Shown piece by piece: positions 7,119-15,959 of a stretch of 38,809 nt of DNA. Position 1 is the stretch's first letter. The number at the start of each line of letters is the position of its first letter. The notes beneath the pieces were generated by a model that was given only the letters and a program-made list of their open reading frames with translations, searched no databases and had not been told where the DNA came from. This stretch comes from Rhizorhapis sp. SPR117 (GTDB lineage Bacteria; Pseudomonadota; Alphaproteobacteria; Sphingomonadales; Sphingomonadaceae), in assembly GCF_021742065.1 (NCBI RefSeq), contig NZ_JAKKIE010000040.1, forward strand, positions 1 through 38,809. Reading direction: 5' to 3'. The translations under genes were made by a program, and so were the position numbers.

Positions 7119-8346
7119 GCATCGAGGACGGAATCAGGACCGGCACGCGCTTCTGCCCCGCCACCCAGGCATCGATGATGTCAGACCATTCCTGCATCAT
7201 ATGCCGTCGCTGATGCTCGTACTCCGCCTTGTTGTAGACGCCGCGCGAGGACCGCCCATCTTCATGGGCCAGGCACTTTTCGATCCAGTCACTGTTGAAC
7301 CCCAGTTCGTTGAGCAGGGTCGATCCGGTTCGGCGCAAGTCATGTACCGTGAACGGCTCCAGCGGTAAGCCTTCCTTCTGAGCGCGCTCCACGACGGCAT
7401 AGGTGACGCGGTTGAAGGTCGCCCGGGACATCGGCGCATCCGCATCATACCGAGACGGCAGAAGGTAGCGCGAGTTGCCCGCGCAGGTCTTCAACGCGAT
7501 CATGATGTCGAGGCATTGCTGCGAGAGATAGACGTTATGCGCCTTGGATCGCTTCATGCGCTCCTTGGGAATCGTCCACACGGCGTTCTCGAAGTCGACC
7601 TCATCCCAGACCGCATCCTGTAGCTCGCTCTTGCGCACCATAGTCAGCAGGAAGAGGCGCATCCCGAGCCGGATCGTTGGCAGCGTCGCCACATGGTCGA
7701 GCTGCTTGAGCATCACGCGAATTTCCGTCGGCGACAGCGACCGGTCCTTCGGAACGAACGTCGCGATCGAGGCGGGGCCGACATCGTCGGCCGGATTGGC
7801 GACCTTCTCGCCGTGCAAGATCGCAAACCCGTAGATCTGCTTGAGGATGTCGCGGACATGGATCGCAGTCGCCGGAGCGCCGCGATCGACGATCTTACCG
7901 CAGTGGGCGCGCAGGTCATCCGGCGTGATTTCTGTCAGCAGCCGATTCTTCCAGACTGGCAGAAGCTCTCGTTCGAAGATCGAACGCCGCATCGCGCGGG
8001 TGCTGTCGGCCATCGGCGCCTTCACCAACCAGCGCTCACCAAACTCACCGAAGCTCTTGGCCTCCTTGATCCGGCGTTTATCGCGTTGCTTTTCCTGGGC
8101 CGGGGACCTGCCTTCAAAGACTGCACGCTTGGCGTCGATCGTCGCTTCACGGGCTCGCGCGAGCGACAAGCCGGAGGGACCGTACTTCCCGAGCGTGAGC
8201 GTCTCGCGCCGCCCATGCAGCCGGTAGTCCAGCCGAAACGTCAGCGTCCCGGAGGTTGAGACCTGAACATAAAGGCCATCACGGTCCGTGACTCTGTAGG
8301 CTTTCTCGCGTGGTTTCAGGTTCTTAAGGGCGACATCGGTGAGCAT
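7090..8346 (-). CDS. P4-type tyrosine site-specific integrase
   Basis: 418 residues. The N-terminal arm-binding domain (1-90, DUF4102 type) includes LTDVALKNLKPREKAYRVTD. A core-binding SAM-like domain (95-185) and the catalytic domain (200-380) follow. Catalytic residues are R238 (TMVRKSEL), H335 and R338 (HDLRRTG), H361 and nucleophile Y371 (GVYNKAEY). GGAGG at 8351-8355 region lies 5 nt before ATG 8346, a strong ribosome-binding site. The gene begins 291 bp from guaA, as expected for an integrase next to its attachment site. It should integrate and excise the island at guaA. Confidence 0.93.
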   Translation of the reverse strand: MLTDVALKNLKPREKAYRVTDRDGLYVQVSTSGTLTFRLDYRLHGRRETLTLGKYGPSGLSLARAREATIDAKRAVFEGRSPAQEKQRDKRRIKEAKSFGEFGERWLVKAPMADSTRAMRRSIFERELLPVWKNRLLTEITPDDLRAHCGKIVDRGAPATAIHVRDILKQIYGFAILHGEKVANPADDVGPASIATFVPKDRSLSPTEIRVMLKQLDHVATLPTIRLGMRLFLLTMVRKSELQDAVWDEVDFENAVWTIPKERMKRSKAHNVYLSQQCLDIMIALKTCAGNSRYLLPSRYDADAPMSRATFNRVTYAVVERAQKEGLPLEPFTVHDLRRTGSTLLNELGFNSDWIEKCLAHEDGRSSRGVYNKAEYEHQRRHMMQEWSDIIDAWVAGQKRVPVLIPSSMPMLAPDPAL

Positions 8347-8367
8347 ACCGACCTCCTCTACGCAAAA

Positions 8368-8513
8368 ATACCGTCAGGCGATTTTCGGCCATTTTCGCCG
8401 AAATTATCGCTTGATTTACAATGGTTTAGTGCGGAAAAATTACCGTCACTGGCTTCAATGCCTCTGACGGTATCGCTGGATTGGGCCAAGTGCAAGTTTG
8501 CCGGATACCGTCA
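8368..8513. repeat. Four copies of ATACCGTCA, likely integrase arm sites
   Basis: Copies lie at 8368-8376 (+), 8440-8448 (+, first base T), 8465-8473 (inverted) and 8505-8513 (+). They lie between the integrase start and the guaA end. Short repeated motifs beside a P4-type integrase normally bind its N-terminal arm domain. The first copy is 22 bp upstream of the integrase ATG, so binding could also repress the gene. The remaining stretch 8347-8637 holds no gene. Confidence 0.55.
8378..8410. other. Imperfect inverted repeat upstream of the integrase
   Basis: GCGATTTTCGGC and GCCGAAATTATCGC face each other around a 7-nt AT-rich loop; the right arm has two extra bases. It sits at the expected integrase promoter and could be an operator or part of the integrase binding region. 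Confidence 0.3.
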
Positions 8514-8583
8514 CGCATGACGCCAGGGCCAACCGCTGCTCCGCGATTGACCTCGATAGATAACGTGAGATAATCTTTTATTT

Positions 8584-8604
8584 CAATGCTTTGACGGAGC
8601 ATTG
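8584..8604. other. Small inverted repeat near the guaA end
   Basis: CAATGCT (8584-8590) and AGCATTG (8598-8604) form a perfect 7-bp repeat around TTGACGG. It lies 34 bp beyond the guaA stop. No T tract follows on the guaA strand, so a terminator is not supported. Confidence 0.3.
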
Positions 8605-8630
8605 CCGATTGATCGCGATAGCCAAAATGG

Positions 8631-8662
8631 CCCCGAATCATTCCCACTCGATTGTGCCCGGC
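8631..8662. other. Putative island attachment site at the guaA 3' end
   Basis: The last codons and stop of guaA mark the junction between conserved core sequence and island DNA. The 3' end of guaA is an established integration site of genomic islands, and a tyrosine integrase lies right beside it. The matching direct repeat at the far island end is not in this window, so the exact core cannot be defined. Confidence 0.5.
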
Positions 8663-10209
8663 GGCTTGCTTGTATAGTCGTAGACTACCCGGTTTATGCC
8701 CTTCACTTCATTCACGATCCGCGTTGCGGTGCGGGACAGGAATCCGGCATCGAACGGATAGACATCCGCCGTCATGCCGTCTGTCGATGTTACGGCGCGC
8801 AGGGCACAGACATTGTCATAGGTGCGCCCGTCGCCCATCACGCCGACCGTCTTGACCGGTAGCAACACCGCAAAAGCCTGCCAGATCGCATCGTACAGAC
8901 CAGCGTTGCGGATTTCCTCCAGATAGATGGCGTCGGCCTTGCGCAATATATCGCAGCGTTCCTTGGTCACTTCGCCCGGAATACGGATGGCGAGGCCGGG
9001 ACCGGGGAAGGGATGGCGGCCGACGAAAATCTCCGGAAGTCCCAGTTCCCGTCCCAATTCACGCACTTCATCCTTGAACAATTCGCGCAGCGGTTCGACA
9101 AGCTGCATCTTCATGCGTTCGGGAAGGCCGCCGACATTATGGTGGCTCTTGATCGTAACCGATGGTCCGCCGGTAAAGCTGACGCTTTCAATCACGTCTG
9201 GATAGAGCGTGCCCTGCGCCAGAAAATCCGCACCACCGATTTTGCGCGCTTCTTCCTCGAACACGTCGATGAAAGTCTTGCCGATGAACTTGCGCTTCTT
9301 TTCGGGGTCGGTTTCGCCCTTCAGGCCGTTCATGAACAGCGTTTCCGCGTTCACATGGACGAGCGGGATATTGTAAGCGCCACGGAACAGGCTGACGACC
9401 TGATCCGCCTCGCCCTGTCGCATCAGCCCGTGATCGACGAAAACGCATGTCAGCTGCTCGCCGATCGCTTCATGAATCAGGACTGCCGCCACCGCACTGT
9501 CGACACCGCCGGACAGACCGCAGATGACTTTGCCCCCATTCGGACCAACGCCCACTTGCGCACGGATTTCGGCAATCTTTGTTTCTCGAAACTCCGCCAT
9601 GGTCCAGTCACCGACAAGGCCGCAGACATGACGGGCGAAATTGGCGATCAGCTTGCCGCCATCCGGCGTATGTACAACCTCGGGATGGAACTGCATGCCA
9701 TAGAATTTGCGTTCCTCGTCGGCAATGACGGCGAAAGGTGCGCCATCGGTCACCGCGACGGTCTTGAACCCCGGCGCAAAGGCGGTGACCTTGTCGCCAT
9801 GGCTCATCCAAACCTGATGCCGGTCACCCTCTTTCCACAGGCCGTCGAACAAGGTGCAGCGGTCGGAAATCTCGATGAAGGCCCGCCCAAACTCGCCGCT
9901 TTCGCCGCCTTCCACCTTGCCGCCCAGTTGCAGCGTCATCACCTGCTGCCCATAGCAGATGCCCAGAATGGGTATGCCCGCTTCAAAGAAGTGCTGCGGA
10001 ACGCGCGGGCTGTCCTTGTCAGTGACGGATGCGGGGCTGCCGGATAGGATGATCCCCTTGGGCTTCATCCTCTCAAACGCTTCGGCAGCCATCGTATAGG
10101 ATGCGATTTCGCTATAGACGCCTGCCTCACGCACCCTGCGGGCGATGAGTTGTGTCACCTGGCTCCCGAAATCGACGATCAGGATGGATTCTTGAGCCGG
10201 GACAGTCAT
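8638..10209 (-). CDS. guaA: GMP synthase (glutamine-hydrolysing)
   Basis: GuaA converts XMP to GMP with ATP and glutamine, the last step of guanine nucleotide synthesis. The 523-residue protein has the usual length. The class I amidotransferase domain (about 8-195) carries the triad Cys85 (GICYGQQ), His175 and Glu177 (FHPEV). The ATP pyrophosphatase domain has the PP-loop SGGVDS (233-238). The dimerisation domain ends in the conserved GTIEWE. The gene is complete, so integration of the neighbouring island restored its 3' end. It lies downstream of gdhA on the same strand with a 98-bp gap. Confidence 0.97.
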   Translation of the reverse strand: MTVPAQESILIVDFGSQVTQLIARRVREAGVYSEIASYTMAAEAFERMKPKGIILSGSPASVTDKDSPRVPQHFFEAGIPILGICYGQQVMTLQLGGKVEGGESGEFGRAFIEISDRCTLFDGLWKEGDRHQVWMSHGDKVTAFAPGFKTVAVTDGAPFAVIADEERKFYGMQFHPEVVHTPDGGKLIANFARHVCGLVGDWTMAEFRETKIAEIRAQVGVGPNGGKVICGLSGGVDSAVAAVLIHEAIGEQLTCVFVDHGLMRQGEADQVVSLFRGAYNIPLVHVNAETLFMNGLKGETDPEKKRKFIGKTFIDVFEEEARKIGGADFLAQGTLYPDVIESVSFTGGPSVTIKSHHNVGGLPERMKMQLVEPLRELFKDEVRELGRELGLPEIFVGRHPFPGPGLAIRIPGEVTKERCDILRKADAIYLEEIRNAGLYDAIWQAFAVLLPVKTVGVMGDGRTYDNVCALRAVTSTDGMTADVYPFDAGFLSRTATRIVNEVKGINRVVYDYTSKPPGTIEWE

Positions 10210-10307
10210 GGAGTCGCCTCTTCACCTAAAGGGGATCAAGGGCGCCGGTTAATGCATCTATGCGCAACTGAAAACCGGTAATTCCGAAAAAACTGTCCCT
10301 GCTCTCC

Positions 10308-11660
10308 TTAAACCACGCCGTAAGCCAGCATGGCGTCTGCGACTTTCTTGAAGCCCGCGATGTTCGCACCCTTCACATAGTCGACATAATCGCCGCGCCG
10401 CCCATATTCCAGGCAACGGCTATGAATGCCCTCCATGATGTCGAGCAACAATTGCTGCAGCTCAGCTTCCTTCCAGCTGATCCGCCCGCTGTTCTGACTC
10501 ATTTCCAGGCCAGAGACGGCGACACCGCCGGCATTGGCGGCTTTACCCGGCGCAAAGAGGATTTTGGCGTCCTTGAACACATGCACGCCCTCCAGATTGG
10601 TCGGCATGTTCGCTCCTTCGGCCACCGCCATGCAACCATTGGCAACAAGCGTGCGTGCATCTTCGCCCAACAACTCATTTTGCGTTGCGCACGGCAATGC
10701 CACATCGCATGGCACGCCCCAGGGCGTTTTCCCTTCGTGGAACGTCGCTCCGGTAAAGGTCTCGACATATTCGGCGATCCGGCCTCGCCGTCTCGTCTTG
10801 TGCGTCTTGACCCAGTCGATTTTTTCCTGATCGATGCCATCGGGGTCATGGATGAAACCCTGGCTGTCCGACAGAGTCATCACCCTGCCGCCAAGCTGAA
10901 CCACCTTTTCCGCGGCGTGCGTGGCCACATTGCCGGAACCGGAAATGACGACAGCCTTGCCGACCAGATCCTGTCCCTTTTCCTTGAGCATGTTCATGAG
11001 GAAATAGACCGCGCCATAGCCGGTCGCCTCTGTGCGGATCAGCGACCCGCCATATTCCAGCCCCTTGCCCGTCAGCACGCCGGTGAACTGATTGGTGATA
11101 CGCTTGTACTGGCCGAACATATAACCGATCTCCCGCCCGCCAACGCCGATGTCGCCCGCAGGCACGTCGACGTCCGCACCGACATGGCGGTACAATTCGG
11201 TCATGAAGCTTTGGCAAAAGCGCATGACTTCATGATCGCTCTTGCCCTTCGGATTGAAATTCGCGCCGCCCTTGCCGCCGCCCATGGGCAGGCCGGTCAA
11301 TGCATTCTTGAAGGTTTGTTCGAACGCCAGGAATTTTAGGACACTTTCGGTAACCGACGGGTGGAACCGGATGCCGCCCTTATAGGGTCCGATGCTGTTG
11401 TTGTTCTGCACCCGCCATCCGCGCTGGACGCGGATATTGCCCTTGTCGTCCTCCCAGCAGACGCGAAAGCTGACCACCCGGTCGGGCTCGGCGATCCGGC
11501 GCAATATTTGATAGTGGTGATATTGTTCCTTGTCCTGAATGAAGTCGAATATGTCCTCGGCGACCTCCTGCACCGCCTGAACGAATTCGCTCTGTCCCGG
11601 ATTGCGGCGCTTTACACCTTCGATAAATGCCGGAAAATCAACGTGATCCGAAATCGCCAT
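10308..11660 (-). CDS. gdhA: NADP-type glutamate dehydrogenase
   Basis: It interconverts 2-oxoglutarate plus ammonium and glutamate. At 450 residues it matches the hexameric, mostly NADP-dependent family. Substrate-binding and catalytic lysines sit in GPYKGGIRFHP (K94) and GLPMGGGKGGANFNPKG (K130). The nucleotide fold shows GSGNVATHAAEK. The ATG at 11660 is followed by MAISDHVDFPAFIEG. It lies between adk and guaA on the same strand, with 144 bp to adk, a position that normally holds rpsM in alphaproteobacteria. Coenzyme choice is by family resemblance only. Confidence 0.95.
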   Translation of the reverse strand: MAISDHVDFPAFIEGVKRRNPGQSEFVQAVQEVAEDIFDFIQDKEQYHHYQILRRIAEPDRVVSFRVCWEDDKGNIRVQRGWRVQNNNSIGPYKGGIRFHPSVTESVLKFLAFEQTFKNALTGLPMGGGKGGANFNPKGKSDHEVMRFCQSFMTELYRHVGADVDVPAGDIGVGGREIGYMFGQYKRITNQFTGVLTGKGLEYGGSLIRTEATGYGAVYFLMNMLKEKGQDLVGKAVVISGSGNVATHAAEKVVQLGGRVMTLSDSQGFIHDPDGIDQEKIDWVKTHKTRRRGRIAEYVETFTGATFHEGKTPWGVPCDVALPCATQNELLGEDARTLVANGCMAVAEGANMPTNLEGVHVFKDAKILFAPGKAANAGGVAVSGLEMSQNSGRISWKEAELQQLLLDIMEGIHSRCLEYGRRGDYVDYVKGANIAGFKKVADAMLAYGVV

Positions 11661-11804
11661 CGTGCATTCCCTCCCCTGCTGCGGCCAAATAGCCGCGGAT
11701 AATCGACTCTCTCCATGAGTCGGAGCCGTTTATAACCGAAGGGTAGCAGATTTGCGGGCAGCTTGTATTGGGTAGTTCTCCGGCCTGCATGCGGCCAGCG
11801 GGGT

Positions 11805-12455
11805 TCAGCGACCGTCGAGAATCGCCGTGATGGCCTGCGCCACGTCATTCATATCGGCCATGCCATCGACCCGGCTGACAATACCGCGCGCCTCATAAAT
11901 GGGCAGAATCGGTGCTGTCTTGGCGCGGTATTCGGCCATGCGGGTACGCACCGTTTCCTCATTATCATCGGGACGGCGCTTGAATTCCGTCCCGCCGCAT
12001 TTGTCGCAAACGCCAGAGATTTTCGGCTGCTTGAAGCTGTCATGATAGCCTTCGCCGCATGTTGCGCAGGTAAAGCGCCCGGTAATGCGTTCGACCAATG
12101 CGTCCTCATCAACGGCCAATTCAATGACGTGATCGAGCGAACGACCGCGCTCGGTCAGGATGGCGTCCAGCGATTCCGCCTGCGGTGCGGTACGCGGATA
12201 GCCATCGAAAATGACGCCGGTGCCAGCACCCAGTTCATCAAGCCGATCACCGATGATGCCCGATACGATTTCATCCGAAACCAGTTCGCCCGCGTCCATG
12301 ACCGCTTTTGCCTTCAGACCGACCGGCGTGCCCGCCTTGACGGCGGCGCGCAGCATGTCGCCCGTTGAAAGCTGGACCATGCCCCGGGTTTCTTCCAGAC
12401 GGCTCGCCTGGGTTCCTTTTCCTGCGCCCGGCGGCCCCAGCAAAATGATATTCAT
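11805..12455 (-). CDS. adk: Adenylate kinase, zinc-type LID
   Basis: It catalyses ATP + AMP to 2 ADP. The 216-residue long form has P-loop GPPGAGKGT (7-15), the NMP-binding region (LSTGDMLRAA) and DGYPRT (84-89). The LID holds four cysteines (C130, C133, C150, C153) in CxxC pairs, which suggests a structural zinc site. It follows secY by 28 bp and is probably cotranscribed with it, as in many bacteria. Confidence 0.97.
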   Translation of the reverse strand: MNIILLGPPGAGKGTQASRLEETRGMVQLSTGDMLRAAVKAGTPVGLKAKAVMDAGELVSDEIVSGIIGDRLDELGAGTGVIFDGYPRTAPQAESLDAILTERGRSLDHVIELAVDEDALVERITGRFTCATCGEGYHDSFKQPKISGVCDKCGGTEFKRRPDDNEETVRTRMAEYRAKTAPILPIYEARGIVSRVDGMADMNDVAQAITAILDGR

Positions 12456-12483
12456 GTACCTATGCTCCCCTGTGCGCTCTGAT

Positions 12484-13851
12484 CTAGCGCAGACGCCCGC
12501 CCTTCAGCTTCGCCTTCTTGATCAAATCCCCATATTGATGGGCTAACAAGTGACTTTGAATCTGGGTCACCGTATCGACCGTGACATTGACGACAATCAA
12601 CAGACTGGTCCCACCCAGATAGAACGGGATGCCCGCCCGCGCGATCAGGAATTCCGGCACCAGGCAGATGAACGCCAGATAGGCCGCCCCGATCACCGTG
12701 ATGCGCGTCAACACATAGTCCAGATAGACCTCGGTATTCTTGCCCGGACGAATGCCCGGAATAAAGCCGCCATTACGTTTCAGGTTCTCGGCTGTTTCTT
12801 CCGGGTTGAACACCACGGCAGTGTAGAAAAAGCAGAAAAAGACAATGCCCAGGCCATAGAGCGCCATGTACAATGGCGATCCGTGCGCAAGCAACTGGTT
12901 CAGTTCAATGATGAAATCGCCCCAGCGGCTGTCGCCTTGCGTCGCCTGTCCGGCAAACTGCGAGACTGTCAACGGCATCAGCAACAACGACGAAGCAAAG
13001 ATCGGCGGAATAACGCCGGCCGTGTTGACCTTGAGCGGCAAATGGCTGCGGTCTGCCTGCATGATGCCCTGGCGCGTCTGTCGCTTGGGATATTGGATCA
13101 ATACCCGCCGCTGCGCGCGCTCCATGAAACAGATACCGGCGATGAGGCCCAGCGCTATGACAATGATACCCATGATCAGCAGACCGGAAATCGAACCTTC
13201 ACGGCCACTCTGGAACAGATTGCTCAGCGTTACCGGCAATTGGGCTACAATGCCCGCCATGATGATCAGCGATATGCCATTGCCAATGCCCCGGCTGGTG
13301 ATCTGCTCGCCCAGCCACATCAGGAACATGGTGCCGCCAATCAAAGAGACAACAACGGCAACGCGGAACAACATTCCGGGATCGACTACAGCCTGGAGCC
13401 CAGATTGCGCGCCGTAACCTTCCAGGCCGACAGCAATGAAATAGCCCTGAACCGCCGTCAGACCCACCGTGCCATAGCGCGTATATTGATTAAGCTTTTT
13501 GCGCCCGCTTTCGCCTTCCTTCTTGATGGCCGCGAGCGTAGGCGACAGCGAGGCCGCAAGTTGAATAACGATGGACGCGGTAATATAGGGCATGACGCCC
13601 AGCGCGATCAGGCTCATGCGTTCCAGCGATCCACCGGAAAACGTATTGAAAATGTCCAGCACACCGCCCTGAGTCTGGCTGTAAAGCTGCGCCAGCACCG
13701 TCGGGTCAATGCCCGGCAGCGGCACAAAGCTCAGGAAACGGAATACGACCAACACGCCGAGCGTGAACCAGAGACGCCTCTTGAGTTCGGTCGCCTGCGA
13801 AAATTTCGCAAAGCTGATATTGGATGCAAGCTGGTCGGCTTTCGATGCCAT
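12484..13851 (-). CDS. secY: Protein translocase subunit SecY
   Basis: SecY is the channel of the Sec translocon in the inner membrane. The 455-residue protein has the ten-helix pattern, with RRLWFTLGVLVVFRFLSFVPLPGID at its first membrane segment and the conserved GIGNGISLIIMAGI. ATG 13851 is preceded by AAGG and gives MASKADQLASN; an in-frame TTG 18 bp upstream is rejected. A terminator-like hairpin and 206 bp separate it from rplO, so it may have its own promoter, although none is clear. Confidence 0.96.
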   Translation of the reverse strand: MASKADQLASNISFAKFSQATELKRRLWFTLGVLVVFRFLSFVPLPGIDPTVLAQLYSQTQGGVLDIFNTFSGGSLERMSLIALGVMPYITASIVIQLAASLSPTLAAIKKEGESGRKKLNQYTRYGTVGLTAVQGYFIAVGLEGYGAQSGLQAVVDPGMLFRVAVVVSLIGGTMFLMWLGEQITSRGIGNGISLIIMAGIVAQLPVTLSNLFQSGREGSISGLLIMGIIVIALGLIAGICFMERAQRRVLIQYPKRQTRQGIMQADRSHLPLKVNTAGVIPPIFASSLLLMPLTVSQFAGQATQGDSRWGDFIIELNQLLAHGSPLYMALYGLGIVFFCFFYTAVVFNPEETAENLKRNGGFIPGIRPGKNTEVYLDYVLTRITVIGAAYLAFICLVPEFLIARAGIPFYLGGTSLLIVVNVTVDTVTQIQSHLLAHQYGDLIKKAKLKGGRLR

Positions 13852-13987
13852 ATGTGCCTTAAACCTCAATCATAGTCTTGCGCCGGAGGGCGTTATCCGA
13901 TTCCCTTAGCGACCCCAGGGATGGAAGTCGAATGCTACCATCACTTGTCCGCGATTCATGCAAAAGCAAGATTTTCAGTCATCCCCG

Positions 13988-14029
13988 GAAACATAAAGGC
14001 CCCGCTCATCCATATCGGGAAGCGGGGCC
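13988..14029 (-). terminator. Terminator-like hairpin between rplO and secY
   Basis: On the minus strand a perfect 9-bp stem (GGCCCCGCT at 13998-14006 against 14021-14029, plus-strand view) with a 14-nt loop is followed by TTTATGTTT. The T tract is interrupted, so termination may be partial. It lies 28 bp after the rplO stop. Confidence 0.55.
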
Positions 14030-14057
14030 GGATATGCAACTGTGCCAAGGATCGCGC

Positions 14058-14537
14058 CTATTCAGTCGCAGCGACTGCCTTGACGAGAATCTCAACTTTA
14101 CCGCCGGCCTTCTCGACCGCTTCGACTGCTGCCTTGGACGCACCGGCAACGGCAAAGCTGACCTTTGCCTTCAATTCGCCCTTGGCGAGCAGGCGAACAC
14201 CATTCTTGCCGCCGCGCACCAGACCCGCAGCCTTCAGCGCGGCTTGATCGACGGTCGCAGACGCATCAAGCTTGCCAGCATCGATCGCCTTCTGCACCAT
14301 ACCCAGATTGGCTTCGGCATAATCCTTGCGGAAAATATTGTTGAAACCGCGCTTTGGCAGACGCATGTGAAGTGGCATCTGGCCACCCTCGAAGCCGTTG
14401 ATGCTCACGCCCGAACGCGCCTTGGCGCCCTTCTGGCCACGCCCGGCGGTCTTGCCCTTGCCCGAGCCAATGCCCCGGCCAACGCGCATCCGGCCCTTGC
14501 GGGCGCCCGCATTGTCAGTGATTTCGTTCAACTTCAT
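14058..14537 (-). CDS. rplO: 50S ribosomal protein L15
   Basis: L15 is a large-subunit assembly protein. The 159-residue product begins [22 protein letters not shown] and has the Gly/Lys-rich N-terminal arm and the [18 protein letters not shown] motif. ATG 14537 matches the family start; an in-frame GTG nine bases upstream is an alternative. It is the last spc-operon gene before the terminator-like hairpin. The 145-bp gap to rpmD contains two palindromic repeats, unusual in this otherwise compact operon. Confidence 0.96.
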   Translation of the reverse strand: MKLNEITDNAGARKGRMRVGRGIGSGKGKTAGRGQKGAKARSGVSINGFEGGQMPLHMRLPKRGFNNIFRKDYAEANLGMVQKAIDAGKLDASATVDQAALKAAGLVRGGKNGVRLLAKGELKAKVSFAVAGASKAAVEAVEKAGGKVEILVKAVAATE

Positions 14538-14568
14538 ATCATGCACTCGCTTTCGCTCTGTTCGCGCT

Positions 14569-14604
14569 ACTCCCCCTCTCCTTCAGGGGAGAGGGCCGGG
14601 GAGT
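14569..14604. repeat. Palindromic intergenic repeat A
   Basis: Nested inverted repeats: CCCTCTCC pairs with GGAGAGGG, and an outer ACTCCCC pairs with GGGGAGT. G-rich and C-rich palindromes of this style are dispersed in many alphaproteobacterial genomes. It lies between rpmD and rplO. Confidence 0.55.
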
Positions 14605-14651
14605 GGGGTCTGTAAAGAAAAAGTTCAGGCCGCCGCACTTCCCCATCCCAA

Positions 14652-14673
14652 CCCCTCCCTTGAAGGAGAGGGG
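14652..14673. repeat. Palindromic intergenic repeat B
   Basis: CCCCTCCCTT pairs with AAGGAGAGGGG with one bulged base. It resembles repeat A in composition and spacing and lies 10 bp from the rpmD stop. In the transcript the two elements would form adjacent hairpins. Confidence 0.5.
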
Positions 14674-14682
14674 CGAGCCTAT

Positions 14683-14859
14683 TTACTCTACGACTTCAAC
14701 CATGTGATGTACGGTCCTGATCATGCCGCGAATTTCCGGCGTATCCTCATGCTCGACAACGCGATGCATCTTGTTGAGGCCAAGGCCGATCAGGACCTTG
14801 CGCTGGGATTCAGGACGGCGGATCGGCGATCCGGTCTGTTTGATCTTGATTTTCGCCAT
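14683..14859 (-). CDS. rpmD: 50S ribosomal protein L30
   Basis: A short 58-codon gene encoding [20 protein letters not shown] and ending MVEVVE. It has the L30 hallmarks: the IGLGLNKM loop near residues 24-31 and the R-x-x-E-x-x-D-T segment. AAGG precedes ATG 14859. It starts 5 bp after the rpsE stop in the conserved order rpsE-rpmD-rplO. Confidence 0.95.
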   Translation of the reverse strand: MAKIKIKQTGSPIRRPESQRKVLIGLGLNKMHRVVEHEDTPEIRGMIRTVHHMVEVVE

Positions 14860-14864
14860 ATGCC

Positions 14865-15599
14865 TTACTCCACCACAGCTTCAGCATCGGCCTGAGCGAC
14901 CGCTTCGGAAGAGCCGCCGCGACGCAACAGGTCGGCAATCTTCTTGCCGCGACGCTGCGACACCGATTTCGGGCTGGTCTGTTCGCCAAGCGCCTCAAAG
15001 GTTGCCCGGATCATGTTATAAGGGTTGGACGTGCCGACCGATTTGGTCACAACGTCGGCAACACCCAGGCTTTCGAACACGGCGCGCATCGGGCCGCCCG
15101 CGATGATGCCCGTACCGGCCGGCGCCGAACGCAGCGTCACTTTGCCAGCACCGAAATGGCCCTTGCCATCATGGTGCAATGTGCGGCCTTCACGCAACGG
15201 AACGCGCACCATCTTCTTCTTGGCAGCAGCGGTTGCCTTCGAAATGGCTTCAGGCACTTCGCGCGCCTTGCCATGACCAAAGCCCGCCCGACCCTTGCCG
15301 TCACCAACCACGACCAGCGCAGCAAAACCAAAGCGTTTACCGCCCTTTACGGTCTTGGAAACACGGTTGATATGGACCAGCTTTTCGATCAGTTCTTCGC
15401 CCTGATTTTCATCGCGGTTGCCGCGACGATCGTCACGACGGCCACCACGACCGCCACCACGATCGTTGCCACCGCGTCCGCCACCGCCACCAGGGCCGCC
15501 ACCACGACCGCGACGTGCGCGATTTTCCTGCTGCGGTGCTTCGGGAGCGGTTGTCGCTGCTGTGGCAGCTGGCGCCTCAATGTTGTTTTCTTCAGCCAT
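14865..15599 (-). CDS. rpsE: 30S ribosomal protein S5 with RGG-rich N-terminal extension
   Basis: S5 contributes to decoding fidelity in the small subunit. The conserved core starts at about residue 68 ([24 protein letters not shown]) and continues through [17 protein letters not shown] and GTGIIAGG. The protein has 244 residues against about 167 in E. coli. The excess is an Ala-rich start and a Gly/Arg-rich tract with several RGG-type repeats (about 27-65), likely disordered and RNA-binding, plus an acidic Ala-rich tail. It lies 3 bp after rplR. Confidence 0.96.
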   Translation of the reverse strand: MAEENNIEAPAATAATTAPEAPQQENRARRGRGGGPGGGGGRGGNDRGGGRGGRRDDRRGNRDENQGEELIEKLVHINRVSKTVKGGKRFGFAALVVVGDGKGRAGFGHGKAREVPEAISKATAAAKKKMVRVPLREGRTLHHDGKGHFGAGKVTLRSAPAGTGIIAGGPMRAVFESLGVADVVTKSVGTSNPYNMIRATFEALGEQTSPKSVSQRRGKKIADLLRRGGSSEAVAQADAEAVVE

Positions 15600-15602
15600 A
15601 AT

Positions 15603-15956
15603 CTAAAACTCCAATCCGCCTTCACGCGCGGCATCCGCCAGCGCCTTGACGCGTCCGTGGAAAAGAAAGCCTCCGCGATCGAACACAACCTTGGTCACGC
15701 CGGCCTTGGTTGCGGCCTGGGCAACGCGCTTGCCGACATCGGCGGCGGCAGTTGCCGTCGCACCGGCCTTGCCACGCACGTCTTTGTCCAGGGTCGACGC
15801 TGCGGCAACGGTCTTGCCCTCCGCATCGTCGATGACCTGGGCGTAGATATGTTTGCCCGAGCGGTGGATCGAAAGCCGGGGACGGGTCGCGCCACGGCTC
15901 TTGAGTGCGGTGCGAACGCGGCGACGGCGCCGTTCAAAGAGAGAGAGTTTTGCCAT
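15603..15956 (-). CDS. rplR: 50S ribosomal protein L18
   Basis: L18 binds 5S rRNA. The 117-residue protein starts [18 protein letters not shown] and contains [19 protein letters not shown] and the terminal [23 protein letters not shown] motif. The usual family length is about 117. It follows rplF by 3 bp in the spc operon. Confidence 0.97.
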   Translation of the reverse strand: MAKLSLFERRRRRVRTALKSRGATRPRLSIHRSGKHIYAQVIDDAEGKTVAAASTLDKDVRGKAGATATAAADVGKRVAQAATKAGVTKVVFDRGGFLFHGRVKALADAAREGGLEF

Positions 15957-15959
15957 GGC

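Noticed and set aside
1..8637. Second island attachment site (copy of the guaA end) within the window
   Set aside because: I found only an 8-base match (TCATTCCC near 487), which is expected by chance.
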